Assembly: GCA_913774955.1 (NCBI GenBank)
Contig: CAJYKV010000018.1
Coordinates: 1 to 64,000, forward strand
DNA: 64,000 bases
Source of the DNA: an uncultured Acidovorax sp.
GTDB lineage: Bacteria; Pseudomonadota; Gammaproteobacteria; Burkholderiales; Burkholderiaceae_C
Direction of reading: 5' to 3'
Shown: piece after piece, positions 30,007-36,900 of the stretch
How the letters are laid out: each line of letters opens with the position of its first letter
How positions within the stretch are numbered: position 1 is the stretch's first letter
Notes under the pieces: generated by a model
The model's database searches: none
Seen by the model: only the letters and a program-made list of their open reading frames with translations
What the model was told of the DNA's origin: nothing
Made by a program: the position numbers and the translations under genes

Positions 30007-31173
30007 TCAGACGTCGCGGCCCAGTGGAACGCCGAGCGCCAGGGGCGCGATGTTGCCGAGAATGCGGTCGTCGTTGACCATCACCATGGCGGAATGCGCA
30101 TCGCGCACATGGCGGCTGAGGTAGTACGGGCCGGTATCGTCCATGTAGCCCTGGATGCCGCAGATGCGCAGCGCGATGTCGGTGATGCGCACCACCAGCT
30201 CGGACGCGCCGACCTTGAGCGCGTTGTAGCCCACCATCCGCTCGTGGGCGGTGGCCCGTGCGGGTTCGCTCTCGTACAGCGACAGATTGGCCGCGAGCAT
30301 GGCCTGGAACTGCTGCACCAGGGCTTCGCCTTCCGCCAGCCGCAGGTTGGCGATCGGGTTGGGCGCCTGGCCGCTGCGGTTGCGCGCCCGCAGGAACTCC
30401 CGCGCGCGCGCCAGCGCCGATACGGCGATGCCCAGCCAGACGGCGCCCAGCAGGATGTGGGACGTGGGCAGCATCGCCCCGGACATGGCCTGTGCGAACG
30501 TGCCATCGAACACCTGCTCCGCCCCGCAGCGGGCGGCGAGGTCGAAGCGGTCCGTGCAGGCGCCGCGCATGCCCATCGGGTTCCAGCGGCCCAGCGGCGA
30601 CAGCGCGAACTGCCCGCGCACCACGGCCACCAGCTTCTGGTCGGACGGTGCCGCATCTTCTGCGCTGCGGGCGGAGACCAGGATCACGTCGGCGGCACCG
30701 GCATAGGAAATCACGGCGCCGCACTTGTCCAGGTGCAGGGCATCGCCGCGCTGATCGAGGAAACAGGCGCTCGTACGGATGGAGCCGCCCGTGGCGCCCT
30801 CGGTGGTGGCGGACGCCACGACGCACTGCTCGCGCACCAGCCGCTCCAGCAGGGCCTGGTGCCAGCCGCTCTCGCCAGCCTGCCGGATCGCCACGGCCGA
30901 CTGCGAGTGGTGCATGGCGAAGATCAGGCCGGTGGAAGCGCACGATTCGGACAGGCGACGGCACACGTTGGTCACCGCGCGCAGGGTCCATTCGGGGCCG
31001 CCGTACCGCCGGGGCACCAGCAGGCCCAGCAGGCCGTCGGCGCGCAGGGCGTCCAGGGCTTCAGTGGGCAGGCGACCCTCGCGGTCGACGGCGTCCGCAT
31101 GCCGTGCCGCGGCGTCGAACGCCGTGGTGGCGGAGGCGCCCACGGTCTCTCCTAGGCGGTCTGTCATGCCCAT
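30007..31173 (-). CDS. Acyl-CoA dehydrogenase-family flavoenzyme (probable carrier-bound substrate)
   Basis: A 388-residue protein with the three-part acyl-CoA dehydrogenase fold: N-terminal helices (LRADGLLGLLVPRRYGG), a middle beta domain (SATTEGATGGSIRTSACF) and C-terminal helices ending GIQGYMDDTGPYYLSRHVRDAHSAMVM. It binds FAD and introduces an alpha,beta double bond. Being first in an operon with a carrier protein and an adenylation enzyme, it probably oxidises a carrier-tethered acyl group, as PltE/RedW do with prolyl carriers, rather than a CoA ester. The start codon ATG 31171-31173 follows an AT-rich 80-bp region (31180-31240) that likely holds the promoter. Confidence 0.82.
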   Translation of the reverse strand: MGMTDRLGETVGASATTAFDAAARHADAVDREGRLPTEALDALRADGLLGLLVPRRYGGPEWTLRAVTNVCRRLSESCASTGLIFAMHHSQSAVAIRQAGESGWHQALLERLVREQCVVASATTEGATGGSIRTSACFLDQRGDALHLDKCGAVISYAGAADVILVSARSAEDAAPSDQKLVAVVRGQFALSPLGRWNPMGMRGACTDRFDLAARCGAEQVFDGTFAQAMSGAMLPTSHILLGAVWLGIAVSALARAREFLRARNRSGQAPNPIANLRLAEGEALVQQFQAMLAANLSLYESEPARATAHERMVGYNALKVGASELVVRITDIALRICGIQGYMDDTGPYYLSRHVRDAHSAMVMVNDDRILGNIAPLALGVPLGRDV

Positions 31174-31261
31174 GTTTTGTTAAATCTGAAAGAAAAAATA
31201 TTTTCGATAGTTTTCCTTCATTGCGCAAGGGCTCGACCGTGGATCGTGATCGAATGCGCGT

Positions 31262-32263
31262 TCAGCGGCCCGTCTGCCATTGCTCCAGCAATTGGCGGGC
31301 CTCCGGGGTGTCGCCCAGCATCCACGGGTCCACCGCGAAAGCGATGACGCGCTGGGCCCCGTAGCTGCGCGCCACCTCCATCTGGGCGCGCACGCGTTCG
31401 GCGGACGCGGCGCGCGCCCGGAAGGCCCCGTTCGAACCTCCTTCAGACGGAAGTTGTTCGAACAGTTCGACGATCAGATCGAACGGCACGCCGCGCTCGC
31501 GCAGCAGGGCGCGCAGCGGCTCCAGGCCTGCATAGTTGGTCATTCCCGCCACGCCCACGCCGTCCTGCAGCATGGGGCGCAGCCGGACCGTGTCGAGGAT
31601 GTGGGCCCACAGCGTGGTCAGGCGCCCGGGCGTCTGCAGCTTGCTGAAGAAGGTGGACACCGCCAGCGGCGGGCCGCTGCCTGCACCCGCGGCGATCGCC
31701 TGCAGCCAGGGCACCAGCAGCGCGCGGCGCTCGGCCGTCGCCCAGTTGTACTGGTCCAGTTCATAGGGCAGATACCACCCCCGAAAGCCCGGCTGCCGCG
31801 GCCAGGGGGCCGTGCGCATGTACTCCAGCGAGCGCGCCCGCGTCGCCGCGAAAAACGCCGGCAGTGCGCTGGGCTCCTGCGAGGCCAGCACATTCCACCA
31901 GCGCTCGTCGTAGGGCAGGCCCACGCGGATGCCCATGCCCTCGCGCCCGCATTCCTCGAACAGCATCGCGATCAGGCCCTCCGGCAGCGTCCAGGGATGG
32001 GCACCGCCTTCCGTCGCGGTCCACTGCAGCACGATCTCGTCGCAGCCCAGCGCCCGCGTCGTGCGCAGGCGCCTGCGCCATTCCTCGGGCGACAGGGATT
32101 CGTAACTTTTCCAGGGCTGCAGGAACGTGCCCTGGAAGCGTCCCGCGGGCGCGGTGCAGCCCGCGGTCAGGGTGGCGGTGGCCAGCAGCAGCCATGCACG
32201 GCGGTCCCACAGGGGCCGGGATGGAGCGCATGCGGGGGAAGAGGGCGGGGCGAAAGGGCGCAT
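31262..32263 (-). CDS. DUF4434-type glycoside-hydrolase-like lipoprotein
   Basis: A 333-residue protein with a lipobox (LTAGC, Cys about residue 36) after a Trp/Leu-rich signal, so it should be a lipoprotein facing the periplasm. The remainder looks like a TIM-barrel glycosidase: GTFLQPWKSYESLSPEEWRRRLRTTRALGCDEIVLQWTATEGG, GLPYDERWW, GWYLPYELDQYNW and a final IAFAVDPWMLGD. Such DUF4434 proteins accompany nfrA/nfrB loci in some bacteria (from memory, E. coli YbcH beside nfrAB). A role in trimming or turnover of the same glycan is inferred. The ATG at 32261-32263 was chosen because it places a normal signal peptide; longer frames add a Cys/Arg-rich stretch. Confidence 0.72.
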   Translation of the reverse strand: MRPFAPPSSPACAPSRPLWDRRAWLLLATATLTAGCTAPAGRFQGTFLQPWKSYESLSPEEWRRRLRTTRALGCDEIVLQWTATEGGAHPWTLPEGLIAMLFEECGREGMGIRVGLPYDERWWNVLASQEPSALPAFFAATRARSLEYMRTAPWPRQPGFRGWYLPYELDQYNWATAERRALLVPWLQAIAAGAGSGPPLAVSTFFSKLQTPGRLTTLWAHILDTVRLRPMLQDGVGVAGMTNYAGLEPLRALLRERGVPFDLIVELFEQLPSEGGSNGAFRARAASAERVRAQMEVARSYGAQRVIAFAVDPWMLGDTPEARQLLEQWQTGR

Positions 32264-32447
32264 CCGGTGCTCCGGGCAATGGAAGAGATGCCGCAGGATA
32301 GCCGTGCCGTGGGCAGCACGCTTGCGGGACGCACATCGGCGCCATTCCTTACGCATCCGCCGGCATCGCTTCGGCCCGGCCGTCCACGCCCGGCCGGCAC
32401 GGGGAATCCAATCACCCGGTCTCCACTTTTTTCCAAGGACAACCACA

Positions 32448-32717
32448 ATGCTCAACCGAGTGAACGCCCGTCTCACCGTTTCCACCGCACGGCGCGAGGA
32501 AACCGAACACGACCCGGCCACGCCGAAGACGCGCAACCTCAGCGAAGTCTACGCGTCGACCACCGAACTGCCCACGCGCGAGTCCACGGGCGCGTCCGGC
32601 ATGCAGCAGCTGCGCACCAGCCTGCCGTCGGACGCGTACCAGGCCGCGGAGAAGAAGGACCCGAGCGCCGCACAAGCCGCGCAGAACCTGATGCACCTGG
32701 GGAACTGGAAGCGCTGA
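32448..32717 (+). CDS. Small hypothetical protein (89 aa)
   Basis: I do not recognise it. It is an 89-residue hydrophilic protein rich in Thr, Ser, Glu and Ala, with no membrane span, signal or cysteine; predicted mostly disordered. A ribosome-binding sequence AAGGA at 32435-32439 precedes ATG 32448, and two stem-loops, one a strong terminator, follow the stop, which supports a real short transcription unit. It is divergent from the glycosidase-like lipoprotein gene and lies immediately left of the prophage attachment site, so it is chromosomal, not phage. Confidence 0.6.
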   Translation: MLNRVNARLTVSTARREETEHDPATPKTRNLSEVYASTTELPTRESTGASGMQQLRTSLPSDAYQAAEKKDPSAAQAAQNLMHLGNWKR

Positions 32718-32767
32718 TGCGCTGACCACCTCGAAGACAAGGACGGGCCTCCGGGCCCGCAGCAGCA

Positions 32768-32791
32768 CCGCCGGCGGATGAACGCCGGCGG
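32768..32791 (+). repeat. Stem-loop after the 89-aa gene
   Basis: CCGCCGGCG at 32768-32776 pairs perfectly with CGCCGGCGG at 32783-32791 across a six-base loop. It precedes the terminator by 8 bp and may help stabilise the transcript end. Confidence 0.6.
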
Positions 32792-32798
32792 AAACCGG

Positions 32799-32830
32799 AC
32801 GGCCGGCATCTCAGATGCCGGCCGTTTTTT
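32799..32830 (+). terminator. Strong intrinsic terminator left of the prophage
   Basis: A perfect 12-bp stem, ACGGCCGGCATC at 32799-32810 with GATGCCGGCCGT at 32814-32825, three-base loop, then TTTTT. It ends the small chromosomal transcript 33 bp before attL. Confidence 0.9.
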
Positions 32831-32860
32831 CGTGGGCCGTCCTGCCGAAGTCTTCCAAAG

Positions 32861-33256
32861 CTATTTGACATAATATACAGACTCACCCCCAGCAGAACGC
32901 GCATTTGCGGGGGAGGGTGCTACCAAAGTCGTAGCAACGACAGCGCATGCGGCCACTGCTGCCCAGCGCTCCCAGAACCCCCTGGCCTCGGGGGTCTTCG
33001 CGCGGTCGGCGTGGGCGCTGGCGATGATCGGCGCGGCATTCTCCATTTCGAGCAAGGCGGCCAGCTTGAGCGCGGCGTCATCGCTGAGGTAGTCGTGGCC
33101 CTTCCGGTAGCGGCTCATCTGTGCCGTGCTCACGCCCAGGAGAGGCGCTAAGGCGTAGTCGCTGAGGCCGTGTTTCTGTTTGGCCCTGTCGAGCCAACGC
33201 GTGGTGCTCGTCTCCACAACGGTGACGGTCTTGGTGATGGTCTTGATGGTCTTCAT
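32861..33256 (-). CDS. DUF3693-type phage regulator (HTH), truncated by integration
   Basis: A 131-residue protein. Residues about 18-75 form a lambda-repressor-like helix-turn-helix (WLDRAKQKHGLSDYALAPLLGVSTAQMSRYRKG, then DDAALKLAALLEM), of the DUF3693 type common in Xanthomonas and Vibrio filamentous phages. A hydrophobic segment (AVAACAVVATTLVAPSPANA) lies near the C-terminus and may be membrane-associated. The final residues VYYVK are encoded by attL and the TAG stop takes its first two bases from chromosomal DNA. AGGAG (CTCCT at 33264-33268 on the plus strand) is placed 7 bp before the ATG and overlaps an operator-like copy of CGTAGGCTCC. It is probably the prophage repressor. Confidence 0.78.
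   Translation of the reverse strand: MKTIKTITKTVTVVETSTTRWLDRAKQKHGLSDYALAPLLGVSTAQMSRYRKGHDYLSDDAALKLAALLEMENAAPIIASAHADRAKTPEARGFWERWAAVAACAVVATTLVAPSPANARSAGGESVYYVK
32863..32879. repeat. attL: dif-like XerD arm plus central region
   Basis: ATTTGACATAATATACA. Read on the opposite strand it is TGTATA followed by TTATGTCAAAT: the centre equals that of E. coli dif and the XerD arm differs from E. coli TTATGTTAAAT at one base. The adjoining 11 bp on the phage side (GACTCACCCCC) do not resemble a XerC arm. The last codons of the leftward regulator gene lie inside the site. Confidence 0.82.
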
Positions 33257-33297
33257 TCGTAGGCTCCTAAGGCGGCCTCCCTAAGGGGGCGGGTGCA

Positions 33298-33326
33298 AGT
33301 GTAGGGGCAATGGTGGAGCGCGCCAA
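33298..33326 (-). promoter_or_regulatory. Leftward promoter for the DUF3693 regulator
   Basis: On the minus strand TTGGCG (33326-33321) and TACACT (33303-33298) are separated by 17 bp, a good sigma-70 match, about 40 bp before the regulator start codon. Confidence 0.6.
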
Positions 33327-33361
33327 AATCAGCTACGTAGGAAGATAGGTAGCCTCTACGC

Positions 33362-33390
33362 TTGATATCTACGCGGCGCGTAGGTACATT
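33362..33390 (+). promoter_or_regulatory. Rightward phage promoter with operator in the spacer
   Basis: TTGATA (33362-33367) and TACATT (33385-33390) are separated by 17 bp. The spacer contains a perfect inverted repeat CTACG (33369-33373) / CGTAG (33379-33383), placed where a repressor would block RNA polymerase. It should drive the long rightward operon starting at 33506. Confidence 0.65.
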
Positions 33391-33505
33391 TTGGCTCGTC
33401 GGGTCATCGCCCCTGGGAGCTTTCGTAGGCTCCGCCCAGGTGGCAGCGCAGATGACCCGACCCCCTTGGGGAAGCCGGAGCCTTGAAGCTGTTGGAGCCT
33501 ACGTC

Positions 33506-33691
33506 ATGCAAATCAGAATCGTCACGCCGTCCGAATGCGGGCCGGCGTTCTACGTCACGAAGTCCGCGGAAGATGCGTTGAGCCTGCTGCTGCGCTGGGG
33601 GCAGTCAAGGTGCTTCGCCGGAAGTGAATCCATCTGGAAGATGGTCCGCGGCAAGTGGGTGCCCATGTTCCCGTGGACCATGGAGGCCTGA
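33506..33691 (+). CDS. Small phage protein (61 aa), first gene of the rightward operon
   Basis: I do not recognise a family. Product of 61 residues, MQIRIVTPSECGPAFYVTKS onward, hydrophilic with several Trp near the C-terminus and no membrane span. The longer in-frame start at 33362 was rejected because it would put coding sequence over the promoter and operators. GGAG at 33494-33497 lies 8 bp before the ATG inside an operator copy. The next gene starts 2 bp after its stop. Position suggests an early or regulatory role. Confidence 0.65.
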   Translation: MQIRIVTPSECGPAFYVTKSAEDALSLLLRWGQSRCFAGSESIWKMVRGKWVPMFPWTMEA

Positions 33692-33693
33692 CC

Positions 33694-33888
33694 ATGCAAA
33701 CCGTCAACCTGAGCAATTCCGTGTCCGTGGCGGCGGTGCCGTCCGAACTCAAGCCCGGGGCCGTGGCCCTGATCGTCCGAAAGGGCATCTTCGTCACGGA
33801 CGTGATCGCCGAAGCGAAGGACTGCGAGGAATTGGCCTGGGCGCTGCTGCAGGCCGTTCAGGCGGCCCGCCTGAGGGCTCCGGTATGA
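33694..33888 (+). CDS. Small phage protein (64 aa)
   Basis: Unrecognised 64-residue protein with a central hydrophobic part (PGAVALIVRKGIFVTDVIAEAK) that could be a small alpha/beta fold rather than a membrane span. It follows the 61-aa gene by 2 bp, and its stop overlaps the next start (ATGA), so it is translationally linked in the early block before the replication gene. Confidence 0.62.
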   Translation: MQTVNLSNSVSVAAVPSELKPGAVALIVRKGIFVTDVIAEAKDCEELAWALLQAVQAARLRAPV

Positions 33889-34127
33889 GGTACAGAGTCG
33901 TCGCCCTGCCGGGCCGCTGGGCGGTCGCCTATGCGCACGTCGCCTTAGGCCTCGTCTGCGTCATCGAGTGCGCCACGCGCCCCGCTGCGTGCGCTGAGGC
34001 GCAGCGCCTGGAGAGCGCCTACATCGCCAGCCAGAAGGCCGCGCAAATGTCCCTGGCGCTGCATCGTGAGCACGCGCTCAACCCCCGCCGCTCCGCGCGG
34101 TATTTCGAGCCGGACGCCTTCGCGTGA
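33885..34127 (+). CDS. Small phage protein (80 aa)
   Basis: Unrecognised 80-residue protein; a moderately hydrophobic stretch (WAVAYAHVALGLVCVIECATRPAA, residues ~12-35) may be a weak membrane span, followed by a charged helical tail. ATG 33885 overlaps the preceding stop, and its own stop overlaps the GTG start of the replication gene, so its expression should be coupled to Rep. Confidence 0.6.
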   Translation: MRYRVVALPGRWAVAYAHVALGLVCVIECATRPAACAEAQRLESAYIASQKAAQMSLALHREHALNPRRSARYFEPDAFA

Positions 34128-36001
34128 CAGCCGGCCGCCACTCCCGCAACTACGCGGGCGGCGCCATCATGGCGGCCGAGCGTTGGAAGCTGAACACCCT
34201 CGTTGCCCGGTTCCCGGTGTCGTGGCAGTCGCGTTTGCGGCAGCGACTGGGACGCGAGCAGACCTGGGAAAACCTGCGCCGCTGGCGTGAGGCCGTGTCC
34301 AAGCTGGTGGACGCGGAGCGCGGCGGGCTGCGCCCCGATGCATCCGACGATGAAATCTGCACGCAGGCCGATGTGACGGCCCGCGACATGCACCGCCGCC
34401 TCGGCCTTGTGGCGGCGGTGGTGCGTGCCCGCGAGCGCGGCTCCAACGTGGCATTGCGCCTGCAGGCGTTCGTGGCCCGCCGCCTGCTGGCGCGCCGCGG
34501 CATGCTGGACGTGTGGCTGTGGGACAAGCCCGAGCACCGTGCGGGCGCCGTGGCGCGCATGTCGTGCCCGCTCTTCTGGCGCCGCGCCTACAGGAAGCTC
34601 CACGCGCGCACCGTGGAGGCCGTGGAAATCCAGATCGGCAACGTGCGCCAGGGCCGGGGCGTGTACGCCAGCGACAACGCCGTCACGCGCAGCCGGGCGG
34701 CCGATGTGCGCAACGCCGCGGCCCTGGAATCGGTGATCGCCGTCAACGACCACCACCAGGCGTACACGCTCGCCGAGCTGGCCGCGAAGGGGGTTGCGAA
34801 TCAGGAAATCAGGCGCCATGAGCTGTTGACGCGCATTGCCGGTTTCGAGCTGATCGCAAAGGACATGGGGCATTGGGCCGTCATGGTCACCACCACCTGC
34901 GCGAGCCGCTTCCACGCGGCCACCACGCGTAAGGATGGCCGCGTGGTGGACAACCGGAAATGGGAGCGGCTCACCCCCCGCGACGGGCAGCAGAACCTAT
35001 CGAAGAAGTGGGCGCGCTGCCGCGCTGCAGCGGCCCGCGCCGGCATGGTCTGGTACGGCTTCCGCATCGCCGAGCCGCAGCACGATGGGACGCCACACTG
35101 GCACCTCCTGCTGTTCGTGGCCGGCGGCACCTTCGCGCAGCTCGAGTACTTCTTCCGCCGCTACTTCTTGGCCTGCGACATGCCCGACGAACCGGGCGCG
35201 CAGCAGCACCGCCTGCAGTTCGAGCTGATCGACTGGGCGAAGGGTTCGGCGGTGGGCTACGTAATCAAGTACGTGAGCAAGAACATCGATGGCCACGGCG
35301 TGGGACAAGACCTGTTCGGCGAGGACGCCATCACCAGCAGCCAGCGCGTACGGGCCTGGGCGCGCACATGGCGAATCCGGCAGTTCCAGCAGATCGGCGG
35401 CCCGCCGGTGGGCGTGTGGCGCGAGCTGCGCCGCGTGCATCCGGACAACGTGCCCGACACGGCGCCGGAGCCGCTGCGCGAGGCGATCGTGGCGATGAAC
35501 GTCGCCAAGACCGAACCCGGCGTGCAGTCGGCCGCGTGGCGCCGGTACACGCTCGCGCAGGGCGGCGTGGGCACGTGCCGCAAGGCCATGCGAATCAAGC
35601 TGATCAAGGAAGCCACGGGCCAGAAGACCCGCTATGGCGAGGACGCGGCCGACCGCCCCGTGGGCGTCGTGGCGCTAGGCGTGGAGCTGTTCCGCAACCA
35701 CATCCACGAAATGCTGCGGGACCACCAGCCGTTCGAGCGCCGCGTGACGATGGAAGTGGAGTCGGAGCGCGCGCAGTGGCTCATGGGCGGCCGGAGCAAG
35801 GGCGCGGCCCTGGCCGTGGCCGCCGTGGTTTTCGAGCGCAGCGCCGCAGGCGCGAGCACTCGGATTCATGTCAATAACTGTACGCGGCCACCTGCGCCGC
35901 CGTCTGAATTTGCACCTGTGGTGCGCCGCATGCGGAAGCTGCGCGTGTTCCGCCGGTTCGAAGCCGCGCCGGGCCGGTCGCCCGGTATGCAACAGGAGTA
36001 G
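34124..36001 (+). CDS. HUH-endonuclease replication initiation protein (phage gpA superfamily)
   Basis: A 625-residue protein starting with GTG 34124 (coupled to the previous gene) or possibly ATG 34169. Motif II of rolling-circle initiators is HWH at residues 325-327 (TPHWHLLLF); motif III follows as GYVIKYVSKN with two tyrosines, Tyr379 and Tyr383, the two-Tyr arrangement of superfamily I Rep proteins such as phiX174 gpA, P2 gpA and PM2 P12. These nick one strand at the origin and stay covalently bound during rolling-circle replication. An N-terminal helical region of ~230 residues precedes the nuclease and an Arg-rich tail ends the protein. No helicase domain is seen. The nick site has not been identified. 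Confidence 0.9.
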   Translation: MTAGRHSRNYAGGAIMAAERWKLNTLVARFPVSWQSRLRQRLGREQTWENLRRWREAVSKLVDAERGGLRPDASDDEICTQADVTARDMHRRLGLVAAVVRARERGSNVALRLQAFVARRLLARRGMLDVWLWDKPEHRAGAVARMSCPLFWRRAYRKLHARTVEAVEIQIGNVRQGRGVYASDNAVTRSRAADVRNAAALESVIAVNDHHQAYTLAELAAKGVANQEIRRHELLTRIAGFELIAKDMGHWAVMVTTTCASRFHAATTRKDGRVVDNRKWERLTPRDGQQNLSKKWARCRAAAARAGMVWYGFRIAEPQHDGTPHWHLLLFVAGGTFAQLEYFFRRYFLACDMPDEPGAQQHRLQFELIDWAKGSAVGYVIKYVSKNIDGHGVGQDLFGEDAITSSQRVRAWARTWRIRQFQQIGGPPVGVWRELRRVHPDNVPDTAPEPLREAIVAMNVAKTEPGVQSAAWRRYTLAQGGVGTCRKAMRIKLIKEATGQKTRYGEDAADRPVGVVALGVELFRNHIHEMLRDHQPFERRVTMEVESERAQWLMGGRSKGAALAVAAVVFERSAAGASTRIHVNNCTRPPAPPSEFAPVVRRMRKLRVFRRFEAAPGRSPGMQQE

Positions 36002-36005
36002 GCCC

Positions 36006-36182
36006 ATGCCTCGTTTTTCCGTCTGGACCGCGGTCCAAGTCTCCAATCCCGAACACCCGCGCACCGGGCAGGCCGGCGTTGTGTGCGCCACCAATCCGGC
36101 CACGCCCGATGAAGTGGCCGTGCGCTTCGACAGCGACAGCATCGTGGTGCTGATGCTCGTTTCCGACCTGCGGGCGCTCTGA
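36006..36182 (+). CDS. Small phage protein (58 aa) downstream of rep
   Basis: A 58-residue beta-rich protein (VWTAVQVSNPEHPRTGQAGV; ending VVLMLVSDLRAL) with no membrane span. Located 4 bp after rep and 2 bp before the zinc-finger gene. Size and place match a single-strand-binding or replication accessory protein, but no motif proves it. Confidence 0.6.
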   Translation: MPRFSVWTAVQVSNPEHPRTGQAGVVCATNPATPDEVAVRFDSDSIVVLMLVSDLRAL

Positions 36183-36184
36183 CC

Positions 36185-36469
36185 ATGGCACGCATCGGCG
36201 AGACGAACTGCTGCAACCCGGCGTGCACGTGCGCCGATGTGGCCGTGCACCGCACCGCGGGCGGCAAGCTCTCGGCGCGCTGCCACAAGTGCGCGACGGA
36301 GCGGTGGGCGCCGGTGGGCACGAGGGCCCACCGTGACCTGCTCGCGCAGACCACGTTGGACGAGGCGGAGGCGCCGGCCAGCGATCCACCGGCAGCGGCA
36401 CCCGTGCCCGCGCCGGCCGAGAAACCGAAGAAGCGCGCGGCGCTGCCGTTCGCGCTGGGGAGCCTGTGA
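36185..36469 (+). CDS. Putative zinc-finger phage protein (94 aa)
   Basis: The first half has clustered cysteines (ETNCCNPACTC, then SARCHKCATERW), enough for one or two zinc sites; the second half is an Ala/Pro-rich linker and a basic KPKKRAA motif. It is probably nucleic-acid binding and may act in replication or late transcription. Its TGA stop (36467-36469) overlaps the next ATG at 36469. Family not recognised. Confidence 0.6.
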   Translation: MARIGETNCCNPACTCADVAVHRTAGGKLSARCHKCATERWAPVGTRAHRDLLAQTTLDEAEAPASDPPAAAPVPAPAEKPKKRAALPFALGSL

Positions 36470-36900
36470 TGGCTGAAAAATTCGATGAACTCTCTGCCCT
36501 AGCGGGGCAGGCCGCGGGCCTGGAGTCCGCGCAGGAAGAGGCGGCGGCAGTGGGGCAGGGCGGGGCGCCCGTGCCACCGCCGCAGACGAACGCGCAGATC
36601 CTGGCCGGCGCCGTGCACCTAGCCCGCGAGGCGTCGTGCATCGTGCTCGACGTGCAGAGCCCGCGCGCGGTGCTCGATGAAGCCACGATGCAGCAGCTCG
36701 GCGAAGTGTGGGGCGCCGTGGCCGACAAGCGCGGATGGAACCTGAACCAGCTCATGGGCGACTGGGGCGTGGAGATTGCCGCGGTGATGACGACGGTAAC
36801 GATCGGCATGCGGCTGTCCAAGGCCGTCGGCGCCGAGCTGGAGGCCCGCGAGCGCAGGCCGAAGCCGGCGCCGCAGCCGGGCACGGTCGATGCCGGGTAA
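36469..36900 (+). CDS. Phage protein of unknown function (143 aa)
   Basis: A 143-residue protein: acidic, Ala/Gln-rich N-terminal third and a helical C-terminal part (LDEATMQQLGEVWGAVADKRGWNLNQLMGDWGVEIAAVMTTVTIGMRL) that might touch the membrane. GTG 36466 is an alternative start. The gene overlaps the ATPase gene by 11 bp, which points to a packaging-linked role, though nothing in the sequence confirms it. Confidence 0.58.
   Translation: MAEKFDELSALAGQAAGLESAQEEAAAVGQGGAPVPPPQTNAQILAGAVHLAREASCIVLDVQSPRAVLDEATMQQLGEVWGAVADKRGWNLNQLMGDWGVEIAAVMTTVTIGMRLSKAVGAELEARERRPKPAPQPGTVDAG

Larger units (their letters stand above)
33258..33503. promoter_or_regulatory. Divergent control region with CGTAG operator repeats
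   Basis: This 249-bp gap between the leftward regulator and the rightward operon holds three exact copies of CGTAGGCTCC: 33258-33267, 33424-33433 and, inverted, 33494-33503. It also has the palindrome CTACGTAG at 33333-33340, GTAG-CCT-CTAC at 33349-33359 and the CTACG/CGTAG pair at 33369-33383. The outer copies overlap the ribosome-binding regions of the first gene on each side. Together they look like operators of a lysogeny switch. Confidence 0.65.

Noticed and set aside
33362-33505. Upstream extension of the first rightward phage gene
   Set aside because: It would begin inside the promoter and cover operator repeats; the ATG at 33506 has its own ribosome site.
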